From the NCBI GenBank assembly GCA_020796225.1, contig CM036753.1:558001-622000 (forward strand): a stretch of 64,000 nucleotides of DNA. Reading direction: 5' to 3'. Source of the stretch: Arion vulgaris. Lineage: Eukaryota; Mollusca; Gastropoda; Stylommatophora; Arionidae. The position numbers and the translations under genes are program-made. Shown here in pieces: positions 1 to 11,883 of this stretch (position 1 is the stretch's first letter; every line of letters starts with the position of its first letter). The notes under the pieces are model-generated. The model saw only the letters and a program-made list of their open reading frames with translations. It was not told the origin of the DNA and ran no database searches.

Positions 1-3000
1 GATACTTTATATTAGTTTTAACCACTTTGTTGCCCTAAGCAACCCATTAACAAGATACTTTATATATATATAGTTTTAACCACTTTGTTGCCTTAAGGAA
101 TCCATTAACAAGATACTTTATATATATATAGTTTTAACCACTTTGTTGCCCTAAGGAATCCATTAACAAGATACTTTATATATATAGTTTTAACCACTTT
201 GTTGCCCTAAGGAATCCATTAACAAGATACTTTATATATATAGTTTTAACCACATTGTTGCCCTAAGGAATCCATTAACAAGATACTTTATATATATAGT
301 TTTAACCACTTTGTTGCCCTAAGAATCCATTAACAAGATACTTTATATATAGTTTTAACCACTTTGTTGCCCTAAGGAATCCATTAACAAGATACTTTAT
401 ATATAGTTTTAACCACTTTGTTGCCCTAAGGAATCCATTAACAAGATACTTTATATATAGTTTTAACCACTTTGTTGCCCTAAGGAATCCATTAACAAGA
501 TACTTTATATTAGTTTTAACCACTTTGTTGCCCTAAGCACTCCATTAACAAGATACTTTATATATATATAGTTTTAACCACTTTGTTGCCTTAAGGAATC
601 CATTAACAAGATACTTTATATATATATAGTTTTAACCACTTTGTTGCCTTAAGGAATCCATTAACAAGATACTTTATATATAGTTTTAACCACTTTGTTG
701 CCCTAAGGAATCCATTAACAAGATACTTTATATATATAGTTTTAACCACTTTGTTGCCCTAAGCAATCCATTAACAAGATACTTTATATATAGTTTTAAC
801 CACTTTTTTGCTCTAAGGAATCCATTAACAAGATACTTTATATATAGTTTTAACCACTTTGTTGCTCTAAGGAATCCATTAACAAGATACTTTATATATA
901 GTTTTAACCACTTTGTTGCCCTAAGCACCCCATTAACAAGATACTTTATATATAGTTTTAACCACTTTGTTGCCCTAAGAACCATTAACAAGATACTTTA
1001 TATATATATAGTTTTAACCACTTTGTTGCCCTAAGGAATCCATTAACAAGATACTTTATATATATAGTTTTAACCACTTTGTTGCCCTAAGGAATCCATT
1101 AACAAGATACTTTATATATATAGTTTTAACCACTTTGTTGCCCTAAGGAATCCATTAACAAGATACTTTATATATATAGTTTTAACCACTTTGTTGCCCT
1201 AAGGAATCCAATTAACAAGATACTTTATATATAGTTTTAACCACTTTGTTGCTCTAAGGAATCCATTAACAAGATACTTAATATATAGTTTTAACCACTT
1301 TGTTGCCCTAAGGAATCCATTAACAAGATACTTTATATATATAGTTTTAACCACTTTGTTGCTCTAAGGAATCCATTAACAAGATACTTTATATATAGTT
1401 TTAACCACTTTGTTGCTCTAAGGAATCCATTAACAAGATACTTTATATATAGTTTTAACCACTTTGTTGCTCTAAGGAATCCATTAACAAGATACTTTAT
1501 ATATAGTTTTAACCACTTTGTTGCTCTAAGGAATCCATTAACAAGATACTTTATATATAGTTTTAACCACTTTGTTGCCCTAAGACTCCATTAACAAGAT
1601 ACTTTATATATAGTTTTAACCACTTTGTTGCTCTAAGGAATCCATTAACAAGATACTTTATATATAGTTTTAACCAGTTTGTTGCTCTAAGGAATCCATT
1701 AACAAGATACTTTATATATAGTTTTAACCACTTTGTTGCCCTAAGGAATCCATTAACAAGATACTTTATATATATATAGTTTAACCACTTTGTTGCCTAA
1801 GAACTCCATTAACAAGATACTTTATATATATATAGTTTTAACCACTTTGTTGCCTTAAGGAATCCATTAACAAGATACTTTATATATAGTTTTAACCACT
1901 TTGTTGCCCTAAGGAATCCATTAACAAGATACTTTATATATATAGTTTTAACCACTTTGTTGCCCTAAGGAATCCATTAACAAGATACTTTATATATATA
2001 GTTTTAACCACTTTGTTGCCCTAAGGAATCCATTAACAAGATACTTTATATATAGTTTTAACCACTTTGTTGCCCTAAGCAATCCATTAACAAGATACTT
2101 TATATATAGTTTTAACCACTTTGTTGCCTTAAGGAATCCATTAACAAGATACTTTATATATATATAGTTTTAACCACTTTGTTGCCCTAAGGAATCCATT
2201 AACAAGATACTTTATATATAGTTGTAACCACTTTGTTGCCCTAAGGAATCCATTAACAAGATACTTTATATATAGTTTTAACCACTTTGTTGCCCTAAGA
2301 ACCCATTAACAAGATACTTTATATATATAAGTTTAACCACTTTGTTGCCCTAAGGAATCCATTAACAAGATACTTTATATATATATAGTTTTAACCACTT
2401 TGTTGCCTTAAGGAATCCATTAACAAGATACTTTATATATATAGTTTTAACCACTTTGTTGCCCTAAGGAATCCATTAACAAGATACTTTATATATATAT
2501 ATAGTTTTAACCACTTTGTTGCCCTAAGCAAACCATTAACAAGATACTTTATATATATAGTTTTAACCACTTTGTTGCCTTAAGGAATCCATTAACAAGA
2601 TACTTTATATATATATAGTTTTAACCACTTTGTTGCCCTAAGGAATCCATTAACAAGATACTTTATATATATAGTTTTAACCACTTTGTTGCCCTAAGGA
2701 ATCCATTAACAAGATACTTTATATATATAGTTTTAACCACATTGTTGCCCTAAGGAATCCATTAACAAGATACTTTATATATATAGTTTTAACCACTTTG
2801 TTGCCCTAAGCAATCCATTAACAAGATACTTTATATATAGTTTTAACCACTTTGTTGCCCTAAGGAATCCATTAACAAGATACTTTATATATAGTTTTAA
2901 CCACTTTGTTGCCCTAAGGAATCCATTAACAAGATACTTTATATATAGTTTTAACCACTTTGTTGCCCTAAGGAATCCATTAACAAGATACTTTATATAT

Positions 3001-6000
3001 AGTTTTAACCACTTTGTTGCCCTAAGCAACCCATTAACAAGATACTTTATATATATATAGTTTTAACCACTTTGTTGCCCTAAGCAATCCATTAACAAGA
3101 TACTTTATATATAGTTTTAACCACTTTGTTGCCCTAAGGAATCCATTAACAAGATACTTTATATATATATATAGTTTTAACCACTTTGTTGCCCTAAGGA
3201 ATCCATTAACAAGATACTTTATATATAGTTTTAACCACTTTGTTGCCCTAAGGAATCCATTAACAAGATACTTATATATATAGTTTTAACCACATTGTTG
3301 CCCTAAGGAATCCATTAACAAGATACTTTATATATATAGTTTTAACCACTTTGTTGCCCTAAGCAATCCATTAACAAGATACTTTATATATATAGTTTTA
3401 ACCACTTTGTTGCCCTAAGGAATCCATTAACAAGATACTTTATATATATATAGTTTTAACCACTTTGTTGCCCTAAGCAACCCATTAACAAGATACTTTA
3501 TATATATAGTTTTAACCACTTTGTTGCCCTAAGGAATCCATTAACAAGATACTTTATATATATATAGTTTTAACCACTTTGTTGCCCTAAGCAAACCATT
3601 AACAAGATACTTTATATATATATAGTGTTAACCACTTTGTTGCCCTAAGGAATCCATTAACAAGATACTTTATATATATATATAGTTTTAACCACTTTGT
3701 TGCCCTAAGGAATCCATTAACAAGATACTTTATATATATAGTTTTAACCACTTTTGTTGCCTAAGGAATCCATTAACAAGATACTTTATATATATAGTTT
3801 TAACCACTTTGTTGCTCTAAGGAATCCATTAACAAGATACTTTATATATATAGTTTTAACCACTTTTTGCTCTAAGAATCCATTAACAAGATACTTTATA
3901 TATAGTTTAACCACTTTGTTGCTCTAAGGATCCATTAACAAGATACTTTATATATAGTTTTAACCACTTTGTTGCTCTAAGGAATCCATTAACAAGATAC
4001 TTTATATATAGTTTTAACCACTTTGTTGCCTAAGAATCCATTAACAAGATACTTTATATATATAGTTTTAACCACTTTGTTGCCCTAAGCAACCCATTAA
4101 CAAGATACTTTATATATATAGTTTTAACCACTTTGTTGCCCTAAGAATCCATTAACAAGATACTTTATATATATATAGTTTTAACCACTTTGTTGCCCTA
4201 AGGAATCCATTAACAAGATACTTTATATATATAGTTTTAACCACTTTGTTGCCCTAAGGAATCCATTAACAAGATACTTTATATATAGTTTTAACCACTT
4301 TGTTGCCCTAAGGAATCCATTAACAAGATACTTTATATATATAGTTTTAACCACTTTGTTGCTCTAAGGAATCCATTAACAAGATACTTTATATATAGTT
4401 TTAACCACTTTGTTGCCCTAAGGAATCCATTAACAAGATACTTTATATATAGTTTTAACCACTTTGTTGCTCTAAGGAATCCATTAACAAGATACTTTAT
4501 ATATAGTTTTAACCACTTTGTTGCTCTAAGGAATCCATTAACAAGATACTTTATATATAGTTTTAACCACTTTGTTGCCTTAAGGAATCCATTAACAAGA
4601 TACTTTATATATAGTTTTAACCACTTTGTTGCTCTAAGGAATCCATTAACAAGATACTTTATATATAGTTTTAACCACTTTGTTGCCTTAAGGAATCCAT
4701 TAACAAGATACTTTATATATATAGTTTTAACCACTTTGTTGCCCTAAGCAACCCATTAACAAGATACTTTATATATATAGTTTTAACCACTTTGTTGCCT
4801 TAAGGAATCCATTAACAAGATACTTTATATATATATAGTTTTAACCACTTTGTTGCCCTAAGGAATCCATTAACAAGATACTTTATATATATAGTTTTAA
4901 CCACTTTGTTGCCCTAAGGAATCCATTAACAAGATACTTTATATATAGTTTTAACCACTTGTTGCCCTAAGGAATCCATTAACAAGATACTTTATATATA
5001 TAGTTTTAACCACTTTGTTGCCCTAAGAATCCATTAACAAGATACTTTATATATAGTTTTAACCACTTTGTTGCCCTAAGGAATCCATTAACAAGATACT
5101 TTATATATATAGTTTTAACCACTTTGTTGCCCTAAGAATCCATTAACAAGATACTTTATATATAGTTTTAACCACTTTGTTGCCCTAAGGAATCCATTAA
5201 CAAGATACTTTATATATAGTTTTAACCACTTTGTTGCCCTAAGCAACCCATTAACAAGATACTTTATATATATATAGTTTTAACCACTTTGTTGCCTTAA
5301 GGAATCCATTAACAAGATACTTTATATATATATAGTTTTAACCACTTTGTTGCCCTAAGCAATCCATTAACAAGATACTTTATATATATATATAGTTTTA
5401 ACCACTTTGTTGCCTAAGGAACTCCATTAACAAGATACTTATATATATATAGTTTTAACCACTTTGTTGCCCTAAGCAATCCATTAACAAGATACTTTAT
5501 ATATAGTTTTAACCACTTTGTTGCCCTAAGCACTCCATTAACAAGATACTTTATATATAGTTTTAACCACTTTGTTGCCCTAAGCACTCCATTAACAAGA
5601 TACTTTATATATAGTTTTAACCACTTTGTTGCCCTAAGCACTCCATTAACAAGATACTTTATATATAGTTTTAACCACTTTGTTGCCCTAAGCACCCCAT
5701 TAACAAGATACTTTATATATAGTTTTAACCACTTTGTTGCCCTAAGCACTCCATTAACAAGATACTTTATATATAGTTTTAACCACTTTGTTGCCCTAAG
5801 CACCCCATTAACAAGATACTTTATATATAGTTTTAACCACTTTGTTGCCCTAAGCACTCCATTAACAAGATACTTTATATATAGTTTTAATACTTTGTTG
5901 CCCTAAGCACTCCATTAACAAGATACTTTATATATAGTTTTAACCACTTTGTTGCCCTAAGCACCTCATTAACAAAGATACTTTATATATAGTTTTAATA

Positions 6001-7160
6001 CTTTGTGCCCTAAGCACTCCATTAACAAGATACTTTATATATAGTTTTAACCACTTTGTTCCCTAAGCACTCATTAACAAGATACTTTATATATAGTTTT
6101 AACCACTTTGTTGCCCTAAGCACTCCATTAACAAGATACTTTATATATAGTTTTAACCACTTTGTTTCCTAAGCACTCCATTAACAAGATACTTTATATA
6201 TAGTTTTAACCACTTTGTTGCCTTAAGCACTCCATTAACAAGATAATTTTATATAGTTTTAACCACTTTGTTGCCTCAAGCACCCATTAACAAGATACTT
6301 ATATATAGTTTTAACTACTTTGCTGCCATAAGCACTCCATTAACAAGATACTTTATATATAGTTTTAACCACTTTGTTGCCCTAAGCACTCCATTAACAA
6401 GATACTTTATATATAGTTTTAACCACTTTGTTGCCATAAGACTCCATTAACAAGATACTTTATATATAGTTTTAACCACTTTGTTGCCCTAAGCACTCCA
6501 TTAACAAGATACTTTATATATAGTTTTAACCACTTTGTTGCCCTAAGGACTCCATTAACAAGATACTTTATATATAGTTTTAACCACTTTGTTGCCCTAA
6601 GGACTCCATTAACAAGATACTTTATATATAGTTTTAACCACTTTGTTGCCCTAAGGACTCCATTAACAAGATACTTTATATATAGTTTTAACCACTTTGC
6701 TGCCCTAAGCACTCCATTAACAAGATACTTTATATATAGTTTTAACCACTTTGTTGCCCTAAGCACCCCATTAACAAGATACTTTATATATAGTTTTAAC
6801 CACTTTGTTGCCTTAAGCACTCCATTAACAAGATACTTTATATATAGTTTTAACCACTTTGCTGCCCTAAGCACCCCATTAACAAGATACTTTATATATA
6901 GTTTTAACCACTTTGTTGCCTAAGCACCCATTAACAAGATACTTTATATATAGTTTTAACCACTTTTGCCCTAAGCACTCCATTAACAAGATACTTTATA
7001 TATAGTTTTAACCACTTTGCTGCCCTAAGCACCCCATTAACAAGATACTTTATATATAGTTTTAACCACTTTGCTGCCTAAGCTACCATTAACAAGATAC
7101 TTTATATAATTTTAATCACTTTGCTGCCTCTAACACTCATTAATCAAGATACTTTATATA
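1..7160. repeat. 54-60 bp minisatellite, about 125-130 copies
   Basis: A tandem array of one A+T-rich unit. Each copy has a TATATA run of variable length, then GTTTTAACCACTTTGTTGCC, then CTAAG plus a variable segment, then CCATTAACAAGATACTTTA. Copy length varies between 54 and about 60 bp mainly through the TA run. Copies left of about 5400 mostly carry GGAATCC after CTAA; copies right of that mostly carry GCACTCC or GCACCCC, so the array has two zones. The right edge decays between 7070 and 7160. Where copies are exactly 54 bp the minus strand stays open and reads KYLVNGFLRATKWLKLYI over and over. This is a by-product of the unit length, not evidence for a protein. Confidence 0.97.
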
Positions 7161-8079
7161 TATATATATATCTATGCCTTTGAATTTGCTCCGATAATTG
7201 CAAGTTTTTATAGATTGTCAATTGTGGCTAAGAAGTTTTATTTGACAACATTCTATTTGACTCTTAGTCTCTTTAGTCTTTCAGCTCATCCATAAGCTCT
7301 TTTCAAAAATTCTGCCTTTGCGTTTATTTAGCTTTCCATATAACAGATTATCTGTCAGATCAATTTTATCCATTTTGTTGGGACTATAGAAAGTTCTATC
7401 TTTACGACTTGAGAGCATTTTATATCCTGGTAGGTCTGGCTTGTCCCCTTGCCTATCCTTACGTTCTAACAAGATCCTTGGGTATCTATATTTTATTATT
7501 TCTTACATATCCAGCATCTTAGTCTTCTAGCTGCTAGAGCATGCTCATGTGGATGGTATGTTTAATTTCATATTCGAGTTGTTAATCTTGTTGTCACCTG
7601 ATGTCTAATTTGCTGACATTGAAGTCTATTGATTCCCAGGTGAAGATGTTTGGCTCCACTGCCTCTAGCTTCATTCTAGGATGGGAGCTTTGTATAGGTT
7701 AGTGCTAGATGATCAGCTTGTGTGTGATAATATATAGTTTATTAGTTGGTCTTGTTTATCTATCCATCATTTCTTTGGTCTTCCTTAGCCAGTACCCGAT
7801 CTCATTGATGCTTTTATTGTGGTTGTTTATTTTATCTCATTAAATTCCAAACCCTGCATTGAAAAGATCTTATATTTTGAATTAGCACTTGCTTCTGATG
7901 TCCCTTTCATATCTGTCCTTTCTGGCTGACTCACTGCTATTTCAAGTCATTTCATTTCAAGTGTGACTTGCTGACTTTGTTGCTGTAAGAGCAATTTGCA
8001 ATGTAACAAAGTGTTGATAGATATATTTTATCATCTTGTCTTTTCACTCATCTTGATCTTTGGTGTTGTAGTAATGGTG
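7161..8079. other. Unassigned A+T-rich spacer
   Basis: No recognised gene. An open frame on the minus strand at 7281-7472 (63 residues, lysine and arginine rich, containing SSRKDRTFYSPNKMDKIDL) follows a possible acceptor (cttgttag), but its phase does not continue the upstream exons and I do not recognise it. The right half may be the decayed 3' part of the LINE described next. Confidence 0.5.
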
Positions 8080-9056
8080 CCGACTTGTTAGGTCATGCAT
8101 TTGCTTTTGACACCTTGTCTGCCTCTATCGAGTTTCCTCTCTTAAAAAGATGCCTAAATATTGAATTCAAAACTGTCTTACTCTCTATTTGTTGTGCAAT
8201 GCTGCTGTTCTGCATTTTCATAGTCCTGTCTTTTGTTTGTTGATTTTCAGTTTGTCTCTACATCTATTAGATGAATTCATGTGATTACTGATCTTCATCT
8301 TCATAGATTAAACTTTCGTCCTGCAAAAGCAATTCTTGATTATGGTTGTTTAATTGGTGTCGTGATCATTGTCTATGTCAATAAGGTCTTTTCCACTGTG
8401 CCTCTTTCATTATTCTGTCTATATATATGTTGAAGAGAAGAGAGCACACAACCCTGTCTTACTCCTGATTTGTTTCGAATGCGTCTGTCATTCCATCTGT
8501 TGTTCTTACCACACTGTGGCTATTTGTACATATTGCTCTGATATTGTCTAGCAGTTGTCCCTTGATCCCAGTTTCTAGTGTTTCCATGAATACTTCTATC
8601 TATTCTGTCAAATGCCTTTTCTGATCGATAATAACACATGTAACTCTTTATTTTATTCTATTGCTTTTTCACTTAGTTGTCTCAGAGTGAATAGAGCATC
8701 TGTGCATCCCACTCCTCTTCTAAATCCAAACTGTGAGGGGCTTATTTGTGGGTCAGTGATATTTCGCATTCTCTTTTATTGCCTTTATTTTTCCATAATG
8801 GGACTATTACTGATTTTGCCAGTCATCAGGAACTTTTCTTTCTATCCATGCAGCTGTGAATATTCTGTTTAACCATTTTACACCTATTTCTATGCATGCT
8901 TTAATTGCCTCGTTAGGTATTCAATCTGCACCTGGTGATTTGTTGTTCGGGCTGTTCTTTATTGTTGTTTCAATTTCTTGGATTAATATATATAGTTCTG
9001 TTTCTTCACTTTCCTTTGTTGTGTATATATATTCAGTTAATTTAGTATGGTTGTAA
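8080..9056 (-). pseudogene. Decayed LINE reverse transcriptase
   Basis: Reading the minus strand from 9056 downward gives broken but clear non-LTR reverse transcriptase blocks. NNKSPGADRIPNEAIKACIE lies near 8900-8960, followed by KWLNRIFTAAWIERKVPDDW. Next come SQFGFRRGVGCTDALFTLRQ (about 8670-8730), KAFDRIDR, and LLDNIRAICTNSHSVVRTTD (about 8490-8560), and then a disrupted version of the RQGCVLSPLLFN block near 8440. Order and spacing match the RT domain of RTE- or Ingi-like LINEs. Stops and frameshifts are frequent and no catalytic box is intact, so this is a dead 5'-truncated copy. The post-RT region becomes unreadable below about 8150. Confidence 0.85.
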
Positions 9057-9059
9057 AGT

Positions 9060-9330
9060 TGAAGGTGGAAAATGTTAAGTCTTCTCTCGCGCCTTGAGTA
9101 GGTTGTTCATGTTTCTGAGCCATATAATAAAGAGCTAATTACACAGACGCGATAGACCTGAATTTTCTTCTGAAATGTTAATTTTGTATTGTCCTACGCT
9201 CTCTTTGATAGTTTGCTAAATATAGTAGCGGCACTACCTAGTTAATTTTGTATTGTCCTACGCTCTCTTTGATAGTTTGCTAAATATAGCAGCAGCACAC
9301 TACCTAGTTGTGTGTTGATTTCTTCATCAA
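9060..9330 (-). pseudogene. LINE C-terminal fragment with internal duplication
   Basis: The minus strand reads AAAIFSKLSKRA, a stop, DNTKLT, then KIQVYRVCVISSLLYGSETW and TTYSRREKTLNIFHL. This is the region after the RT domain in many animal LINEs (the LLYGSETW block is characteristic). It lies upstream, in transcription order, of the RT remnant at 8080-9056, so it comes from a different insertion or a rearranged copy. A segment of about 60 bp (9183-9240 and 9241-9300) is tandemly duplicated, which repeats the FSKLSKRA piece. A run of about 18 A (9355-9372) lies just outside. Confidence 0.75.
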
Positions 9331-9521
9331 AAAAGAAATTGGCAATGACTATGGTAAAAAAAAAAAAAAAAAGGATTGATTAATTACAATGTGTTTTGGT
9401 ATTGTTGTAAGCACACTATTTCTGTTAATTAAACCATTTATTCAGGATTACGTTTTAATGTGTTATTATTTCATTTATTAATGTTACTATTCATATTGCA
9501 TTATTATTATTACTACTGAAG
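9331..9521. other. Poly-A run and unassigned spacer
   Basis: Contains an A-run at about 9355-9372 and otherwise no recognisable feature. Confidence 0.6.
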
Positions 9522-10640
9522 GCAAACACACCACCAATATCTCCATTTATAAGTGTCCATTGGCAAATGTCCATTGGCAAACGTCCATTGGCAAACGTCC
9601 ATTGACAAACATCCATTGACAAATGTCCTTTGGCAAACTTCCATTGGCAAACGTCCATTGACAAACATCCATTGACAAACATCCATTGGCAAACGTCCAT
9701 TGACAAACCATTGACAAACATCCATTGGCAAACATCCATTAGCAAAAGTCCATAGGCAAACGTCCATTGGCAAACATCCATTAGCAAACGTCCATTAGCA
9801 AACGTGCATAGGTAAATGTCCATTGACAAACGTCCATTGACAAATGTCCATTGACAAACATCCATTGGCAAACATCCATCGGGAAACGTGCATAGGCAAA
9901 CGTCCATTGACAAATGTCCATTGACAAATGTCCATTGACAAACGCCCCTTGACAAACGCCTATTAAAACTAGTCAAAAACTTTACATACCTGTGGAGGTA
10001 TGCTCTTTTCAGCAAATGGAACTAACAAAATCCATCATAGATGCTACAAAGCAAATCAAACACTAGGACAAATGGCACCAATTTTAAAATGCAAACAGGT
10101 CACCATGAACACAAAAGAACATTGTTCAACACAATTTTTCTCCCAACATTATGCCACCAGTGAAAAGCCTGGATGTTGGCAATAAATGGCAGAAAAAAAC
10201 TAGTCACAACAGAGATGAAGTGTCTATGCAGAATGCTGGGGTAACAAGAAGAGACCAGCTTAGAAATGAAGATATCAGGGAAAAATGGATACAACATCAG
10301 TACTGAGCTTCATCAAGAAACAACAAATTAAATGGTCTGGCCACATAAGTAGAATACCAACAGGTCTCAACGAGCAATGTTGCTCCGATACAGTGAATAC
10401 AAAGCAAACGGCAGGCCACGCAAAAGGTGGACATCAGAGATAACAGAAGCAATGAAATACACTGTTTATGAAGCGCACACAAAAGTTAGTTCTAGAAATC
10501 TCTTCTTACTCTGAAGCTGTGAGGCAAATCAGGGCTGGAGAAGAGAAAGAAAGACAATATGCATAGAGAGGCTTGCTCCAGGTGTCTCCTTTTCGACCTG
10601 ACGCTGAAAGGCAAAACATGATTAGAGAATAGATAGATTA
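9522..10640 (+). mobile_element. LINE 3' end, copy a (expanded by an internal array)
   Basis: A plus-strand relative of the minus-strand LINE at 59030-60450. Shared blocks include the AACACACCACCAATATCTCC stretch at 9526, the segment around ACAAATGGCACCAATTTTAA (about 10070), KLVTTEMKCLCRMLGVTRRD (about 10200) and a C-terminal part rich in Lys and Arg ending near 10570. The tail ends in a short GATA-type repeat. Stops and frameshifts are present throughout. Between 9547 and 9966 the copy is interrupted by a 14-bp minisatellite that the other copy lacks; see the separate entry and finding. Confidence 0.85.
9547..9966. repeat. 14-bp minisatellite inside a LINE, about 29 copies
   Basis: The unit is a variant of GACAAACGTCCATT, with frequent changes (GGCAAAC, GACAAAT, ATCCATT). 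It starts and ends exactly where the related LINE at 59.7 kb (minus strand) has one stretch reading TCCATCGACAAACGTCCATT. Long minus-strand open frames (for example 9491-10015) exist only because three units make 42 bases. Confidence 0.95.
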
Positions 10641-10649
10641 TTACTGTTA

Positions 10650-10890
10650 TTATTGCGCTTGTTACATGGTACCCAGCTACATGGTACCCAGCTACATGGT
10701 ACCCAGCTACAGGTACCCACACATCATGTGTTACATGGTACCCACACCATCACAGTCATTAGTTAGATGTGCTACATGGTACCCACACCTTCACAGTCAT
10801 TAGTTAGATGAGCTACATGGTACCCACACCTTCATGTGCTATATGATGCCCACACCTTCACAGTCCTTAGTTAGATGTGCTATAGATGTT
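10650..10890. repeat. Complex short tandem repeats around ACATGGTACCCA
   Basis: The left half repeats a 15-bp unit (GCTACATGGTACCCA, about 4 copies). The right half repeats a longer unit that adds CACCTTCACAGTCATTAGTT, about 3-4 imperfect copies. Confidence 0.9.
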
Positions 10891-10894
10891 GGAC

Positions 10895-11345
10895 AGCACT
10901 GATCTCCAATGTTCCATAAATGACAAGCACAGTGCACCATAATCTAGTTTAGAATGTTCCATAACGGACAAGCACAGTGCACCACAATCTAGTCTATAAT
11001 GTTCCATAACTGACAAGCACAGTGCACTATAATCTAGTCTAGAATGTTCCATAACTGACTAGCACAGTGCACTATAATCTAGTCTAGAATGTTCCATAAC
11101 TGACTAGCACAGTGCACTATAATCTAGTCTAGAATGTTCCATAACTGACTAGCACAGTGCACTATAATCTAGTCTGTTCCATAACTGACAAGCACAGTGC
11201 ACCACAATCTAGTCTATAATGTTCCATAACTGACAAGCACAGTGCACTATAATCTAGTCTGTTCCATAACTGACAAGCAAAGTGCACTATAATCTAGTCT
11301 AGAATGTTCCATAACTGACTAGCACAGTGCACTATAATCTAGAGT
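10895..11345. repeat. 45-bp minisatellite, about 10 copies
   Basis: Units carry GTTCCATAACTGAC, AGCACAGTGCACTATAATCT and AGTCTAGAAT. Two copies are shortened by loss of the AGAAT segment. Confidence 0.95.
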
Positions 11346-11404
11346 GTTGTAGAGCTGAGAAGAACTTTTGCTCTGAAAAGGACTGATCATCCAGGCTGTA
11401 TGAC

Positions 11405-11475
11405 CACTGCAACACTCAGCGGTTCCCACAGTCAGCGGTTCCCACAGTCAACGGTTCCCACACTCAACGGTTGAT
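11405..11475. repeat. 16-bp repeat, about 4 copies
   Basis: Consecutive copies of CAGCGGTTCCCACAGT with CAACGG variants. Confidence 0.85.
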
Positions 11476-11784
11476 AAGTTAGACTGAAAAAGTTAGTTTA
11501 AATAGCAACAGAGTACTGCTTGTTTATTTGTTTTGCATCAGAAATGAAGCCTCTTTAAACGAATGCATGCTTCATTCAACCCAAGACCAAAATCCCTTTA
11601 GGTTATATCAGAGTACATTTGTACATAAATTCCCTAATTAAAACAATGCCTTTAAAAATGTATGCATGGCATGCTCTACCTGCCAGTCTGCACACTTGTA
11701 TATATATATATATGTATATAACATGCAAGAAATGTGCATACCATTCACTGACATAAAACCAACAGATATATGACCACTACTTAC
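11476..11784. other. Non-coding, with a TA microsatellite
   Basis: Downstream (on the minus strand) of exon 11785-11883, so most likely the next intron of the CFAP54-like gene. It holds a TA run near 11699-11715. No other feature seen. Confidence 0.6.
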
Positions 11785-11883
11785 TTAGCCTGATCTTCCA
11801 CATTGATTTGGATTGGTGCAATAATTTTCATGTGATGAGAAATGCCAGACTTGATATTCAATTCTTGACAAACTTCAAGAGAT
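11785..11883 (-). CDS. CFAP54-like exon 10 of those visible
   Basis: 99 bases. Acceptor gttgttcag before ATCTCTTGAAG, donor GTAAGTAG at 11784-11777. It begins with one base that completes the AG of the previous exon to AGA (Arg). It reads SLEVCQELNIKSGISHHMKI and then IAPIQINVEDQA, and ends with two bases (AA) of a split codon. The next exon is not visible leftward. Confidence 0.8.

Noticed and set aside
4333..6874. Open frames of 130-150 residues reading KYLVNGFLRATKWLKLYI repeats
   Set aside because: They exist only where the minisatellite unit is exactly 54 bp; they break whenever the TA tract changes length, with no start, promoter or splice context.
7281..7472. Eleventh exon of the CFAP54-like gene
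   Set aside because: The candidate acceptor gives the wrong phase for the exon at 11785 and the reading does not continue the family pattern.
9491..10015. 174-residue frame of MDVCQWTFVNG repeats
   Set aside because: Three 14-bp units make 42 bases, so the frame is open by construction; it lies inside a dead LINE.
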